NCBI RefSeq assembly: GCF_002778285.1
Contig: NZ_NESM01000001.1
Coordinates: 142,529 to 206,528 of the forward strand
Direction: 5' to 3'
From: Limnohabitans sp. 15K
GTDB taxonomy: Bacteria; Pseudomonadota; Gammaproteobacteria; Burkholderiales; Burkholderiaceae_C
Length of the DNA stretch: 64,000 nucleotides
The position numbers and the translations under genes were made by a program. Numbering within the stretch: position 1 is the stretch's first letter; each line of letters begins with the position of its first letter. The notes beneath the pieces were generated by a model. That model did not search any database. It was not told the origin of the DNA and worked only from the letters and a program-made list of their open reading frames with translations. Below are positions 31,301 through 39,912 of the stretch, piece by piece.

Positions 31301-31893
31301 AGGATGTCGTCGACCCGGGTCAAGTTCTCGCGGGTGTCCGACAGGCGGTTTTCGGTTTCGCGGCGTCGCTCTTTGTATTTAGAGACGCCAGCGGCTTCTT
31401 CCAGAAACAAGCGCAGTTCTTCGGGGCGCGACTCGATGATGCGGCTAATCGTCCCTTGGCCAATGATGGCGTAAGCGCGTGGGCCGAGGCCCGTGCCCAA
31501 AAACACGTCCTGCACATCGCGGCGGCGCACCGGCTGGTTGTTGATGTAGTAACTGCTGTTGCCGTCGCGGGTCAGCACGCGCTTGACGGCAATTTCGGCA
31601 AACTGGCCCCATTGGCCACCGGCGCGGTGGTCTTCGTTGCTGAACACCAGCTCCACGCTGGCGCGGCTGGCGGGCTTGCGGGTGGTGGTGCCGTTGAAGA
31701 TGACGTCTTGCATGGACTCGCCACGCAACTCGGACGCCTTCGACTCGCCCAACACCCAGCGCACCGCGTCCATGATGTTGGATTTGCCGCACCCGTTGGG
31801 ACCGACCACCCCCACCAACTGCCCGGGGAGCAAGAAGTTGGTCGGTTCAGCAAACGATTTGAAGCCGGAAAGCTTGATGGAATTGAGGCGCAC
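28366..31893 (-). CDS. smc: Chromosome segregation ATPase SMC
   Basis: A 1175-aa condensin subunit. Walker A GPNGCGKS is at 31-38. The ABC signature LSGGEKALTAIAL and Walker B FCLLDEVDAPLDD lie near the C-terminus. Between them are two long coiled-coil arms separated by a hinge (about 510-660). It should fold at the hinge and bring the two ends together as the ATPase head. It works with ScpA and ScpB, which are not in this window. The start MRLNSIKLSGFKSF is standard; zipA begins eight bases after its stop. Confidence 0.96.
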   Translation of the reverse strand: MRLNSIKLSGFKSFAEPTNFLLPGQLVGVVGPNGCGKSNIMDAVRWVLGESKASELRGESMQDVIFNGTTTRKPASRASVELVFSNEDHRAGGQWGQFAEIAVKRVLTRDGNSSYYINNQPVRRRDVQDVFLGTGLGPRAYAIIGQGTISRIIESRPEELRLFLEEAAGVSKYKERRRETENRLSDTRENLTRVDDILRELNANLEKLEKQAEVAQRYNNLQADSTLKQHQLWFLKRRDAEADQGRMKSDVDQAVNALESRMADLRHVEADLETIRQAHYAAGDQVNQAQGALYEASAEVGRLEAEIRFVVEGRQRAEQRLQQLIEQTAQWGTRSEDAHAELETLSEQAAMAEDQSMTLAAQVEDQAMALPDLEEALRKAQTDATAQRGSVVQVQQQIGVLAADQRNVEEQSRQLDTRRERLLSDRNALAAPDEARLTHLQEQLAEAEALSAESEARLQDLQSQVPALDEDRRTRQTAVNQESSKLADLSARIEALKALQEKVRTDGKLKPWLAKHGMDGLEGLWSRIQIEPGWENALESALRERLSALEVSRLDMVRAFASDAPPAKLSFFSPPLASKALPRSGMPAGCKPLADLLRVHDAGLSALLTDWLQGCYTAPNIEDALAWRSQLQAGETLFVQAGHAVDLNSVVFYAQDSEQAGMLGRAQEIDNLDKQQRAQTLIAEESRSALVRAEAAYADASQRLISVRREASDSQSRTHELQVETLRLSQLVAQTRARSEQINNDLAEVEALLDELQERRVTAEARFEELDMQLADTQERHAQLDERVIEAERKLAECREQQRSLERRAQEAQFSQRSLDARRAELNRTIETAQQQVASIEAETQRARDELSRLTDAAAQAGLQNVLALKLEREQALGACRSAYDDLTAKLRASDERRVSFERELDPLRQRITDLQLKEQAARLGLEQYTQLLADAQADLEAVAASIEAGQVRVTGLQGEIDRIHREITALGPVNLAALEELTTSRERKTFLDAQCADLTDAMNTLEDAIRKIDAETRELLGGTFKIVNEHFSRMFPELFGGGNARLVMTGDEILDAGVQVLAQPPGKKNQTIHLLSGGEKALTAIALVFAIFQLNPAPFCLLDEVDAPLDDANTERYAKLVAGMGKETQFLFISHNKIAMEMAEQLIGVTMQEQGVSRIVAVDMESAVSMADVA

Positions 31894-32062
31894 GGCGGTG
31901 TCGAATCGGTATCAGATCGGTTGGGGGTCAGCTCAATGGGCCAGCCGAAACGGCCAGAACCAAGGAAAACGTCAATGTTAACTGACCGGAATGGCAAAAA
32001 GTCCCTTGCACAGTGTTCGCAAGCGCAAAAGCCGCCCCCCTGAATTCAGCCCCCGCATCCCG

Positions 32063-32068
32063 GATAAT
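32063..32068 (+). promoter_or_regulatory. -10-like box next to the dapC start codon
   Basis: GATAAT ends six bases before the dapC ATG, so a start seven bases after its last base would be the A of ATG. No good -35 box is seen at 16-18 bases. Confidence 0.35.
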
Positions 32069-32074
32069 CCAAGG

Positions 32075-33289
32075 ATGAATCCCCTTCTCGCCAAGCTGCA
32101 ACCCTACCCCTTTGAACGGCTCAAACAGTTGTTCGCCAGCGTCACGCCCCATTCAGGCTTGAAACCCATCAGTCTGGGCATTGGCGAACCCAAACACGCC
32201 ACACCCGCATTCATTCAGGAAGCGCTCAAGGCCTCCGTCACTACCGGCCTTTCGGCTTACCCGGCCACGGCGGGTGAACCTTCCCTTCGCAAAGCTTGCG
32301 CTTCGTGGCTCCAAACCCGTTACAGCCTGACCTTGGATGCGGCCACCCAAGTGCTGCCGGTGAACGGGTCGCGCGAGGCCTTGTTTGCCCTGACACAAAC
32401 CATCATCGACCCGACCCGCCCAGGCGCCACGGTGGTCAGCCCCAACCCGTTCTATCAAATCTACGAAGGCGCGGCGCTGCTGGCCGGGGCCGAACTGCAC
32501 TATGTGCCCAGCGACCCGGCGCGCAACTTTGCCAACGACTGGGACAGCGTGCCCGCAGAGGTCTGGGCGCGCACGCAGCTGTTGTTTGTCTGCTCACCCG
32601 GCAACCCCACGGGCGCGGTCATGCCACTGGACGAATGGGCCAAATTGTTCGCGCTGTCCGACCAGCACGGTTTTGTGATCGCGTCCGACGAGTGCTACAG
32701 CGAGATTTATTTCCGCGAAGAAGCGCCTTTGGGGGGACTGGAAGCCGCGCACCAGCTGGGCCGCACCGACTTCAAACGCCTGATCGCCTTCACCAGCCTC
32801 AGCAAGCGCAGCAATGTGCCGGGCCTGCGCAGCGGTTTTGTGGCGGGTGACGCCGCCATCATCAAGCAGTTCTTGCTCTACCGCACTTACCACGGCAGCG
32901 CCATGAGCCCCGTGGTGCAAGCGGCCAGCGTGGCCGCTTGGGGCGACGAAGCCCATGTGGTGGACAACCGCAACCAATACCGCACCAAGTTCGCCCAAGT
33001 CACGCCCGTGCTGGCCCAAGTGCTGGACGTGCAACTGCCGGATGCCAGCTTTTACCTTTGGGCCGGCGTACCTGCGGGCTGGCAAGGTGACGACGCCGCG
33101 TTTGCCAAGGCCTTGTACGCCGCCGAGAACGTGACGGTGCTGCCGGGCAGCTATTTAGCGCGCGACTTCAACGGCAGCAACCCTGGCCAAGGTCGCATCC
33201 GCATGGCCTTAGTCGCTGAAACGGCCGAATGCCTGGAAGCGGCCGAGCGGATCGCCCGCTTTGTGCGCGCCAACCCCAGCAAAGCCTGA
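32075..33289 (+). CDS. dapC: Succinyldiaminopimelate transaminase DapC
   Basis: A 404-aa PLP aminotransferase of lysine and meso-diaminopimelate synthesis. The start MNPLLAKLQPYPFERLKQL is the family N-terminus; an in-frame ATG 28 codons upstream would add Arg/Pro-rich residues without family likeness. Marks are ISLGIGEPKH, LPVNGSREALFA, SPGNPTGAV and the Schiff-base lysine Lys244 in TSLSKRSNVPGLRSG. A -10-like GATAAT ends six bases before the ATG, and AAGG lies too close to serve as a normal ribosome binding site. dapE follows after three bases. Confidence 0.92.
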   Translation: MNPLLAKLQPYPFERLKQLFASVTPHSGLKPISLGIGEPKHATPAFIQEALKASVTTGLSAYPATAGEPSLRKACASWLQTRYSLTLDAATQVLPVNGSREALFALTQTIIDPTRPGATVVSPNPFYQIYEGAALLAGAELHYVPSDPARNFANDWDSVPAEVWARTQLLFVCSPGNPTGAVMPLDEWAKLFALSDQHGFVIASDECYSEIYFREEAPLGGLEAAHQLGRTDFKRLIAFTSLSKRSNVPGLRSGFVAGDAAIIKQFLLYRTYHGSAMSPVVQAASVAAWGDEAHVVDNRNQYRTKFAQVTPVLAQVLDVQLPDASFYLWAGVPAGWQGDDAAFAKALYAAENVTVLPGSYLARDFNGSNPGQGRIRMALVAETAECLEAAERIARFVRANPSKA

Positions 33290-33292
33290 ATC

Positions 33293-34471
33293 GTGAACAA
33301 CATGAACGCCAACACCTGCCACAACACCCTGCGCCTGGCCGAGCAGCTCATCTCTAAACCCTCGGTCACGCCCAACGATGCAGGTTGCCTCGACTTGATC
33401 GCCGATGCCCTGAAGCCGCTGGGCTTTGTCTGTGAATTCATGGATTCGGGCCCCGACACCTTTCGCGTGCGCAACCTCTGGGCCAAGCGCTCAGGCACCT
33501 CAGGCCAGACCCTGGCATTTGCGGGCCACACCGACGTGGTGCCCACCGGGCCGCTCGCGCAATGGGACAGCGACCCCTTCACGCCAACCCACAAAGACGG
33601 CAAGTTGTTTGGCCGGGGCGCAAGCGACATGAAAACCTCGCTGGCGGCCATGGTCGTGGCGGTTCAGGAGTTTCTAGCCGCCAACCCAGATCCGAAGCTG
33701 GGCATCGCCTTTTTGCTGACCAGCGACGAAGAAGGACCGGCGCTCGACGGCACGGTGGTGGTCTGCAGGGCCTTGGTGGCCAGAGGTGAAACGCCACAGT
33801 TTTGCATCGTGGGTGAGCCCACTTCGGTGCAGCAAACCGGCGACATGATCAAAAACGGCCGACGTGGCACCCTGAGCGGCAAGCTCACCGTCAAAGGCGT
33901 GCAAGGCCACATCGCCTACCCGCACCTGGCCGACAACCCCATCCACCGCCTGGCACCGGCTTTGTCCGAATTGGTCGGCATGCGTTGGGATGAGGGCAAT
34001 GCTTTTTTTCAGCCCACCAGTTGGCAGGTCAGCAACATCCACGCGGGCACGGGTGCAAGCAACGTCATCCCGGGTGACTGTGTGGTGGACTTCAACTTCC
34101 GCTTTTGCACCGAATCCACACCTGAAAGCCTGCAGCAGCGCCTGACCGCCGTGCTGGACCAACAGGGTCTGCAGTACGAATTGAAGTGGACCCTGGGTGG
34201 CCTGCCGTTTTTGACCACACCGGGCACCTTGGTCAAAGCCATCCAACAAGCCATCACCGACGAAACCGGCTTGACCACCGAGCTGTCGACGACAGGCGGT
34301 ACCAGCGATGGCCGTTTCATCGCGCAGATCTGCCCCCAGGTCATCGAGTTTGGCCCGCCCAATGCGACCATCCACAAGGTCAACGAGCATGTGGCGCTGA
34401 GCGACATCGCGCCGCTCAAGGCCATTTACCGACGGACGCTGGAACAGCTCAACATGAGCTTGCCCGCATGA
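33293..34471 (+). CDS. dapE: Succinyl-diaminopimelate desuccinylase DapE
   Basis: A 392-aa dizinc M20 hydrolase that removes succinate from N-succinyl-diaminopimelate. Metal and catalytic residues are visible: His79 and Asp81 ([11 protein letters not shown]), Asp112 ([10 protein letters not shown]) and Glu146-Glu147 (TSDEEGPA). The C-terminal [15 protein letters not shown] is also typical. The start is a GTG at 33293, with an ATG three codons further as an alternative. It overlaps prmB by four bases. dapD, which makes the succinylated intermediate, is not between dapC and dapE here. Confidence 0.95.
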   Translation: MNNMNANTCHNTLRLAEQLISKPSVTPNDAGCLDLIADALKPLGFVCEFMDSGPDTFRVRNLWAKRSGTSGQTLAFAGHTDVVPTGPLAQWDSDPFTPTHKDGKLFGRGASDMKTSLAAMVVAVQEFLAANPDPKLGIAFLLTSDEEGPALDGTVVVCRALVARGETPQFCIVGEPTSVQQTGDMIKNGRRGTLSGKLTVKGVQGHIAYPHLADNPIHRLAPALSELVGMRWDEGNAFFQPTSWQVSNIHAGTGASNVIPGDCVVDFNFRFCTESTPESLQQRLTAVLDQQGLQYELKWTLGGLPFLTTPGTLVKAIQQAITDETGLTTELSTTGGTSDGRFIAQICPQVIEFGPPNATIHKVNEHVALSDIAPLKAIYRRTLEQLNMSLPA

Positions 34472-35346
34472 GCGCCTTGACACTCTCAGGGCTGATCGCG
34501 TCATCTGCAGAGCGGCTCACACAAGCGGGCGTGGCCTTTGGCCACGGCACCCAGAGCGCCTTTGACGAAGCCGTTTGGCTGGTGCTCTGGCGCCTGGGCC
34601 TCCCGCTCGATACCGACTTGGACGAAGTCGCCGACAAAGCCTTGACGCCAGAACAGCAAGCGACTTGCGCCGCGCTGATCGAAGAACGCATCGCCACCCG
34701 CAAACCCGCCGCCTACTTGACACAAGAAGCCTGGTTGCAAGGGGTCTCTTTTTACATCGACGAACGGGCCATCGTGCCCAGGAGCCTGATCGCGGAAGTG
34801 CTGGCCGACGGGACCATCGACGCCTGGCTGTCAGATCAAACCCGACAGGTGCTGGACCTGTGCACCGGCAACGGCAGCCTGGCCGTGCTGGCCGCATTGG
34901 CCTGGCCTGAGGTGCAGGTAACTGGGGCAGACATTTCCGACGACGCGCTGGCCGTGGCCGCCATCAACGTTGAGCGCCACGACCTGCAAGAGCGTGTCCA
35001 ACTGATTCACAGCGATGGCCTGTCGGCATTGCCTGGTCCGTTTGATTTGATCCTGTGCAACCCGCCCTATGTGTGCCAAGCCAGCATGGATGCCCTGCCC
35101 GCCGAATACCGGGCAGAACCCGAGCTGGCGCTGGCAGGCGGCACAGACGGCATGGACTTTGTGCGGCAACTGTTCAAGGATGCGCCTGCGCGCATGAGCG
35201 AACACGCTGTGCTGGTGCTGGAGATCGGCAACGAGGTGGAACACTTCATCGCCGCGTTCCCCGAACTCGAAGTCGCTTGGCTGGACACCAGCGCGGGCGA
35301 CGATCAGGTGCTGCTGATCACCCGCGAAGCCCTGCTCGGCCTTTAA
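34468..35346 (+). CDS. prmB: Ribosomal protein uL3 glutamine methyltransferase PrmB
   Basis: A 292-aa SAM-dependent methyltransferase that modifies a glutamine of ribosomal protein L3. The SAM-binding motif [11 protein letters not shown] is at 130-140, and the catalytic NPPY at 198-201 is the mark of N5-glutamine methyltransferases. The N-terminal helical domain is present. PrmC (release-factor methylase) has the same NPPY motif, but ERAIVPRS and the linkage to dapE favour PrmB. It overlaps dapE by four bases. Confidence 0.9.
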   Translation: MSALTLSGLIASSAERLTQAGVAFGHGTQSAFDEAVWLVLWRLGLPLDTDLDEVADKALTPEQQATCAALIEERIATRKPAAYLTQEAWLQGVSFYIDERAIVPRSLIAEVLADGTIDAWLSDQTRQVLDLCTGNGSLAVLAALAWPEVQVTGADISDDALAVAAINVERHDLQERVQLIHSDGLSALPGPFDLILCNPPYVCQASMDALPAEYRAEPELALAGGTDGMDFVRQLFKDAPARMSEHAVLVLEIGNEVEHFIAAFPELEVAWLDTSAGDDQVLLITREALLGL

Positions 35347-35384
35347 ATACCTTCCCCACACCTTGGGGAAAGCGCAAAACTTCC

Positions 35385-35429
35385 AACCCGCCATCGCACC
35401 GACACGCACATCGGCGAAAATGGCGGGTT
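35385..35429. repeat. Inverted repeat between prmB and yheS
   Basis: AACCCGCCAT (35385-35394) and ATGGCGGGTT (35420-35429) are perfect reverse complements over 10 bp, with a nested CCGA/TCGG pair. A separate short hairpin, TTCCCCA/TTGGGGAA, lies at 35352-35370. Neither has a T-run, so they may be RNA structures or protein sites more than terminators. Confidence 0.6.
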
Positions 35430-35501
35430 ATGCATTCGCATCTTCAGCCGTTTCGCTGACGCGGCCCCTTATCCCGGAATCTGTCCGGTCACTGCTTTTT
35501 C

Positions 35502-37511
35502 ATGATCAACCTCAAAAACGTTACCCTCCGCCGAGGCACCAAGGTGCTGCTGGACAAAGCCTCCGTCACCCTCAACCCTGGAGAAAAGGTCGGATTGGTG
35601 GGGCGCAACGGGGCAGGCAAATCCACTTTGTTTGCGCTGTTCAACGGCACCCTGACCGAAGACGGCGGTGATTTTGAGATGCCCCGCCAGTGGCGCATGG
35701 GCCAAGTGGCACAAAACATGCCCGAAACCGACCAGCCCGCCGCTGACTTCGTGCTCGAAGGTGACACCCGATTGGCCGATTTGCGCCAGCGTTTGGTGGC
35801 GGCCGAAGCCAGTGGGGACGGCATGGAGATGGCCCACATTTACACCGACCTCGCTGATGCGGGTGACCACGACGCCATGCCCCGCGCCGAGGCCTTGATT
35901 CTGGGACTGGGCTTTCGGGTGGACGAACTGAACAACCCCGTTAACAGCTTTTCTGGCGGCTGGCGCATGCGATTGCAGCTGGCCCGCGCACTGATGTGCC
36001 CCTCTGACATCCTGATCTTGGACGAACCCACCAACCACCTGGACTTGGATGCCTTGGTCTGGCTGGAAGCCTGGCTGCAGCGCTATGCGGGCACCATGAT
36101 CGTGATCAGCCACGATCGCGAATTTTTGGACGCAGTGACGAATGTCACGCTGCACATTGACCACGCCAAACTGACCCGTTACGGCGGCAACTACAGCGCG
36201 TTTGAAATTTTGCGCGCCCAACAAATGGAGCTGCAACAAGCTTCATTTTCAAAGCAGCAAGACAAAATCGCCCACCTGCAAAAGTTCATCACCCGCTTCA
36301 AAGCCCAAGCCAGCAAAGCCAAACAAGCCCAAAGCCGGGTCAAGGCCCTCGAGCGCATGGAAAAAGTGGCCCCATTGCTGGCCGATGCCGAGTTCACCTT
36401 CGGCTTCAAAGAACCCAACAACCTGCCCAACCCGATGCTGGCCATCAGCGAGGCGAGTTTTGGCTATGTGGTGGATGAAGAGCCCAAATCCATTTTGCAA
36501 GGCGTGAGCAAATCGGTTCTGGCCGGGCAACGCATCGGCATCTTGGGCGCCAACGGTCAGGGCAAGTCGACCCTCGTCAAGACCATTGCCCGCACCATGC
36601 CGCTGCTGGCCGGTACCTTGACCGAGGGCAAGGGCCTGAACATTGGCTACTTTGCCCAACAAGAACTCGATGTGCTGCACCCGCAAGACAACCCGCTGGA
36701 GCACATGATCCGCCTGGCCAAAGAACTGGGCCCGAACAGTGGTGAGCCCAGCCGCGAGCAAGACCTGCGCAACTACCTGGGCACTTTCAACTTCACGGGC
36801 GACATGGTCAAGCAGGCCGTGGGCACCATGAGCGGCGGCGAAAAAGCCCGTTTGGTGCTGGCCATGATCGTGTGGCAACGCCCCAACCTGTTGCTGCTGG
36901 ACGAGCCTACCAACCACTTGGACTTGGCCACGCGAGAGGCGCTGTCCATGGCGCTCAACGAGTTTGAAGGCACCGTCATGCTGGTCAGCCACGACCGCGC
37001 CTTGCTGCGTGCGGTGTGCGACGAGTTTTGGATGGTGGGCCGAGGCAAGGTCGAGCCGTTTGATGGCGACTTGGACGACTACCAGAAGTACTTGCTGGAA
37101 GAGTCCAAGCGCTTGCGCGAAGTGGCTAAAAATGCAGCCCGTGATTCGTCCGTGACTGCGCAAGTGCCTGAAGTCGAGCTGGCCAAACCGGTCACCGCTG
37201 CTGTGCCGGCCCCTGTGGCATCCGCCAACACTTCAAACGTCAGCAGCGCAGAGCAGCGCAAACTCGATGCCCAAAAACGCCAGCAACTGGCTGCCCAAAC
37301 CCGACCTTTGAAGCGTGAGCTGGAGCAAAACGAGCAGCGCATGTCCAGCATCGAAGCCGAAAAGACCACCTTGGAACAGCTTTTGACAACGCCTATCCCC
37401 CCAGCTGAAATGGCAGACGCGGGTCGACGCTTGAAAGCTTTGGCCGACGAAGTGGCTCGGCTTGAAGAGCGTTGGTTAGAGCTGACCCAGCAGCTGGAAG
37501 CAAGCGCTTAA
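35502..37511 (+). CDS. yheS: ABC-F family ATPase, YheS type
   Basis: A 669-aa soluble twin-ATPase protein of the ABC-F group, which acts at the ribosome and not in transport. Two cassettes are present: first with GRNGAGKST, FSGGWRMRLQLARAL and DILILDEPTNHLDL; second with GANGQGKST, MSGGEKARLVLAM and LLLLDEPTNHLDL. A basic helical linker (residues about 235-300, KFITRFKAQASKAKQAQSR) joins them, and a charged coiled C-terminal tail (from about 560) closes the protein. The order and the tail fit YheS better than EttA or Uup. It starts 155 bases after prmB, a stretch with two hairpins. Confidence 0.92.
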   Translation: MINLKNVTLRRGTKVLLDKASVTLNPGEKVGLVGRNGAGKSTLFALFNGTLTEDGGDFEMPRQWRMGQVAQNMPETDQPAADFVLEGDTRLADLRQRLVAAEASGDGMEMAHIYTDLADAGDHDAMPRAEALILGLGFRVDELNNPVNSFSGGWRMRLQLARALMCPSDILILDEPTNHLDLDALVWLEAWLQRYAGTMIVISHDREFLDAVTNVTLHIDHAKLTRYGGNYSAFEILRAQQMELQQASFSKQQDKIAHLQKFITRFKAQASKAKQAQSRVKALERMEKVAPLLADAEFTFGFKEPNNLPNPMLAISEASFGYVVDEEPKSILQGVSKSVLAGQRIGILGANGQGKSTLVKTIARTMPLLAGTLTEGKGLNIGYFAQQELDVLHPQDNPLEHMIRLAKELGPNSGEPSREQDLRNYLGTFNFTGDMVKQAVGTMSGGEKARLVLAMIVWQRPNLLLLDEPTNHLDLATREALSMALNEFEGTVMLVSHDRALLRAVCDEFWMVGRGKVEPFDGDLDDYQKYLLEESKRLREVAKNAARDSSVTAQVPEVELAKPVTAAVPAPVASANTSNVSSAEQRKLDAQKRQQLAAQTRPLKRELEQNEQRMSSIEAEKTTLEQLLTTPIPPAEMADAGRRLKALADEVARLEERWLELTQQLEASA

Positions 37512-37519
37512 GGTTTGAC

Positions 37520-37777
37520 TCAGCCCTTGGCGGCACCCACAACCGACCAGCCAACGTGCTGGTTGGCTTTGTTGTTTTCGTATTCCCAAGCGGTGCCACA
37601 GCGGTCACAACGGTAGGAAGTGATGGTGGCTTGGCCCGACTCTCGCTGTTCTTTGCGGTTGGCGCCCTGCACCAATTCTGCATGGCCCGGCGCACGGCGC
37701 CAGTTGCGCTGAATGCCGGCACAGGGCTCGCACAAGGCCAGTGGTTTCAGGTCGTGGGCGTGGTTGGAATCGTTCAT
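37520..37777 (-). CDS. Small zinc-ribbon-like protein, function unknown
   Basis: An 85-aa protein with two CxxC pairs: Cys16-Cys19 in LCEPCAG and Cys57-Cys60 in YRCDRCGTAWEYE. This spacing suits a single zinc ribbon. The rest is hydrophilic, with no signal or membrane segment. I do not recognise a named family. The ATG at 37777 was chosen because the in-frame upstream part runs through a terminator and the tRNA-Lys gene. It has no clear ribosome binding site. It is convergent with yheS, with eight bases between them. A terminator separates it from tRNA-Lys, so it needs its own promoter at about 37780-37830. Confidence 0.65.
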   Translation of the reverse strand: MNDSNHAHDLKPLALCEPCAGIQRNWRRAPGHAELVQGANRKEQRESGQATITSYRCDRCGTAWEYENNKANQHVGWSVVGAAKG

Positions 37778-37826
37778 CAGAAAGCGTCTTTCGCAGTGGG
37801 TTGGGGCCACGCTGAACGCGCCCATG

Positions 37827-37864
37827 AAAAAAGCACTTTGTACCGAGGTACAAAGTGCTTTTTT
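37827..37864 (-). terminator. Intrinsic terminator of tRNA-Lys
   Basis: A 12-bp perfect stem (GCACTTTGTACC with GGTACAAAGTGC) with A-run on one side and T-run on the other, just past the tRNA-Lys CCA end on the minus strand. It can work in both directions. Confidence 0.92.
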
Positions 37865-37872
37865 GCTTTTTC

Positions 37873-37948
37873 TGGTGGGACCAGCGGGGGTCGAACCCAC
37901 GACAAACGGATTAAAAGTCCGCTGCTCTACCAACTGAGCTATGGTCCC
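37873..37948 (-). tRNA. tRNA-Lys (anticodon TTT)
   Basis: A standard 76-base tRNA on the minus strand. The acceptor GGGACCA pairs with TGGTCCC, followed by A and CCA. The D arm has GCTCAGTTGGTAGAGC; the anticodon loop is CTTTTAA with TTT; the T arm is GTGGGTTCGAACCCCCG. It reads AAA and, by wobble, AAG. It has a TATAAT box about 37 bases upstream and a terminator right after it. Confidence 0.98.
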
Positions 37949-37984
37949 TTTGCTTCAGCGTTGTGACACTGTAGCAAGCCTTGA

Positions 37985-37990
37985 ATTATA
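37985..37990 (-). promoter_or_regulatory. -10 box of tRNA-Lys
   Basis: A perfect TATAAT on the minus strand, just beyond the tcdA stop codon. The -35 box would lie inside the end of tcdA and is weak. Predicted start is near 37978, giving a 30-base leader. Confidence 0.6.
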
Positions 37991-37993
37991 GCG

Positions 37994-38782
37994 TTATTTT
38001 TTAGGCTTCAGATCGCCAGCGGCCAAAAAGTTCAAAATTTCTGAGGCCGCGCACATGCCAAATGTTGCGGTGACACTGACCACCGATCCGTAGCCATGGC
38101 AGTTGAGTGAACCATCCCCCTCGAGTGCACATGAAGCGTCCGGCGGTGCAACGGCTTCACGGCTAAATACGCCTTGGATCCCCATGCGCTTGTCACCGCG
38201 GGCCGCGCCGTGGTGTTTGCGCAGACGGTAACGCAACTGCGCCAACAAGGGGTCGTGTGTGATTTTGGACAGATCGTCCACGTCCACCTTGTGCGCCAGG
38301 CGCTTGCCCCCAGCGGCCCCCACGGTGATGAAACCCACATGATGTTGCAAGGCCCAATGGGCCATGGCCACTTTGGCACTGACCTGGTCGCAAGCGTCAA
38401 TGAGGGCGTCTGGCTGGCAAGGCAACAGCGCTGGCCAGTTGTCTGGGGTGACGAAATCGTCGATCACATCGACTTGGCAATCGGCATGGATCAAAGCAAT
38501 GCGCTCACGCATGGCCTGCACTTTGGCCTGACCTGTGGTGGTGCTCAAGGCGTGGATCTGGCGGTTGATGTTGGACTCGGCAATGTGGTCCATGTCGATC
38601 AAACTCAAACGGGCCACACCACTTCGAGCCAGTGCTTCGGCCACCCAAGACCCCACACCGCCAATGCCCACCACAGCGACATGGGCTCGGCGAATGCGGC
38701 TGGCGCCTTCAACGCCATACAAGCGCTCTAGCCCTCCAAAACGGCGGGCATCGGCAGACTGCTGCTCCAAGGCATCGCTCAT
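37994..38782 (-). CDS. tcdA: tRNA threonylcarbamoyladenosine dehydratase TcdA
   Basis: A 262-aa E1/ThiF-like enzyme that uses ATP to convert t6A37 of tRNAs to its cyclic form. The nucleotide motif VVGIGGVGSWVAEAL is at about 37-51, followed by DMDHIAESNINRQIHA. The DACDQVSAKV and VGAAGGK segments are typical. The start MSDALEQQSADARRFGG was chosen because it overlaps the yeeE stop by four bases and matches the usual N-terminus; an upstream extension is the yeeE end in another frame. The length is close to the E. coli protein (268 aa). Confidence 0.94.
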   Translation of the reverse strand: MSDALEQQSADARRFGGLERLYGVEGASRIRRAHVAVVGIGGVGSWVAEALARSGVARLSLIDMDHIAESNINRQIHALSTTTGQAKVQAMRERIALIHADCQVDVIDDFVTPDNWPALLPCQPDALIDACDQVSAKVAMAHWALQHHVGFITVGAAGGKRLAHKVDVDDLSKITHDPLLAQLRYRLRKHHGAARGDKRMGIQGVFSREAVAPPDASCALEGDGSLNCHGYGSVVSVTATFGMCAASEILNFLAAGDLKPKK

Positions 38783-39897
38783 ACAGAAGCCTCTGCTCGG
38801 CGCAGCTGCCAGTTCAAGGCGACAACTGCCCCCCCGATAATTCCAAACATAGCGATAAAGCTGCCGAAACTCAAGGTGGAAAGACCCGACAGACCTTGCC
38901 CGATGGTGCAACCCATCGCCAAAACACCGCCCATGCCCATCAAAGTGCCACCGAGCAAGTGCAGCACCAAATCCTCAGTTTGTTTGAAACCTTCCCATCG
39001 GAAATCACCCTGCCAAGAGGCATGTGCCCAAGCCCCCAGCAGCAAACCCAAGGCGGTGACCATGCCCAAGGTCAGCTTTTTGCTGCCATCGCTGAAGTAC
39101 ATCAAGGCGTCCCACCAATAAGCCACGGGCGCCGTCAAACTCATGGATTCCATCCGGCCGCTGGCCGAGGCCAAAAAGACAGGCTCCAGCGTCTCAGGGT
39201 GCTCAGGCACAAAGCCCATGACACCACTGACCCACCACAGCCCCACCACCAATGCGCCGACGGCAGCGCCCGACAAGGCATGGGGCCAAGAGATGGATGG
39301 GCGATCCTTGAAAACCCAAATGAAAGTCAAACCCGCCACCACAGCAGCGGCAATGAAACAAGCCAAAGGCAGTCCCCAATCCGTGGCACTGGCCAACCAT
39401 TGGCCAGCAAAAGGGCCAGGGCCTGTGCCGATGGTCACTTTGTCCAGTGTGTTGACGCGCCAAACCGCCGTGAGACCACGCAAGGTGGCAAGGGCTGCAA
39501 TGCCCATGGCCATCAAAACCACCAAGGATTTCAAATTGCCACCGCCCAGACGCACCAAAGACTTGCTGGCACAACCTGAACCCAACACCATGCCCAGTCC
39601 AAACAAAAAGCCCCCCAGCAGCAGCGAAAGCCAACTCAACTGCGGACTGGCATAAATGGTGTTGAGGGGGCTGATCTGACCACGCCAGGTCAGAAGACCG
39701 AAGCCCAAAGCAGCCACCGCGATCGCCGTGGCCCATTGCTTGGCGCGGGTGCTCTCGCCCATGATGACCCAGTCACCAATGGCACCCATGGTGCAAAAGT
39801 GGCTGCGGTGAAAAAGCGCTCCGATGAGTGTGGCCAACAAAAAAGTCAGCCCCAAAACCCCATACGTTTGAAACTGCAACTGCTCAAGGCTGATCAC
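38779..39897 (-). CDS. YeeE/YedE-family sulfur-compound transporter
   Basis: A 372-aa integral membrane protein with two related halves and about nine to ten helices. Conserved cysteine motifs are SHFCTMGA (Cys35), GSGCAS (Cys109) and MGCTIGQG (Cys330), as in the thiosulfate-uptake protein YeeE (TsuA). It should import thiosulfate or a similar sulfur compound by passing it along these cysteines. The partner TsuB/TusA-like protein is not adjacent here. It follows cpoB after 15 bases and overlaps tcdA. Substrate is inferred from the family. Confidence 0.85.
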   Translation of the reverse strand: MISLEQLQFQTYGVLGLTFLLATLIGALFHRSHFCTMGAIGDWVIMGESTRAKQWATAIAVAALGFGLLTWRGQISPLNTIYASPQLSWLSLLLGGFLFGLGMVLGSGCASKSLVRLGGGNLKSLVVLMAMGIAALATLRGLTAVWRVNTLDKVTIGTGPGPFAGQWLASATDWGLPLACFIAAAVVAGLTFIWVFKDRPSISWPHALSGAAVGALVVGLWWVSGVMGFVPEHPETLEPVFLASASGRMESMSLTAPVAYWWDALMYFSDGSKKLTLGMVTALGLLLGAWAHASWQGDFRWEGFKQTEDLVLHLLGGTLMGMGGVLAMGCTIGQGLSGLSTLSFGSFIAMFGIIGGAVVALNWQLRRAEASV

Positions 39898-39912
39898 CGA
39901 TGACCCCGAACT

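Noticed and set aside
37713..37937. Small open frames across the tRNA-Lys gene and its terminator
   Set aside because: They overlap a firmly identified tRNA and terminator; no independent evidence.
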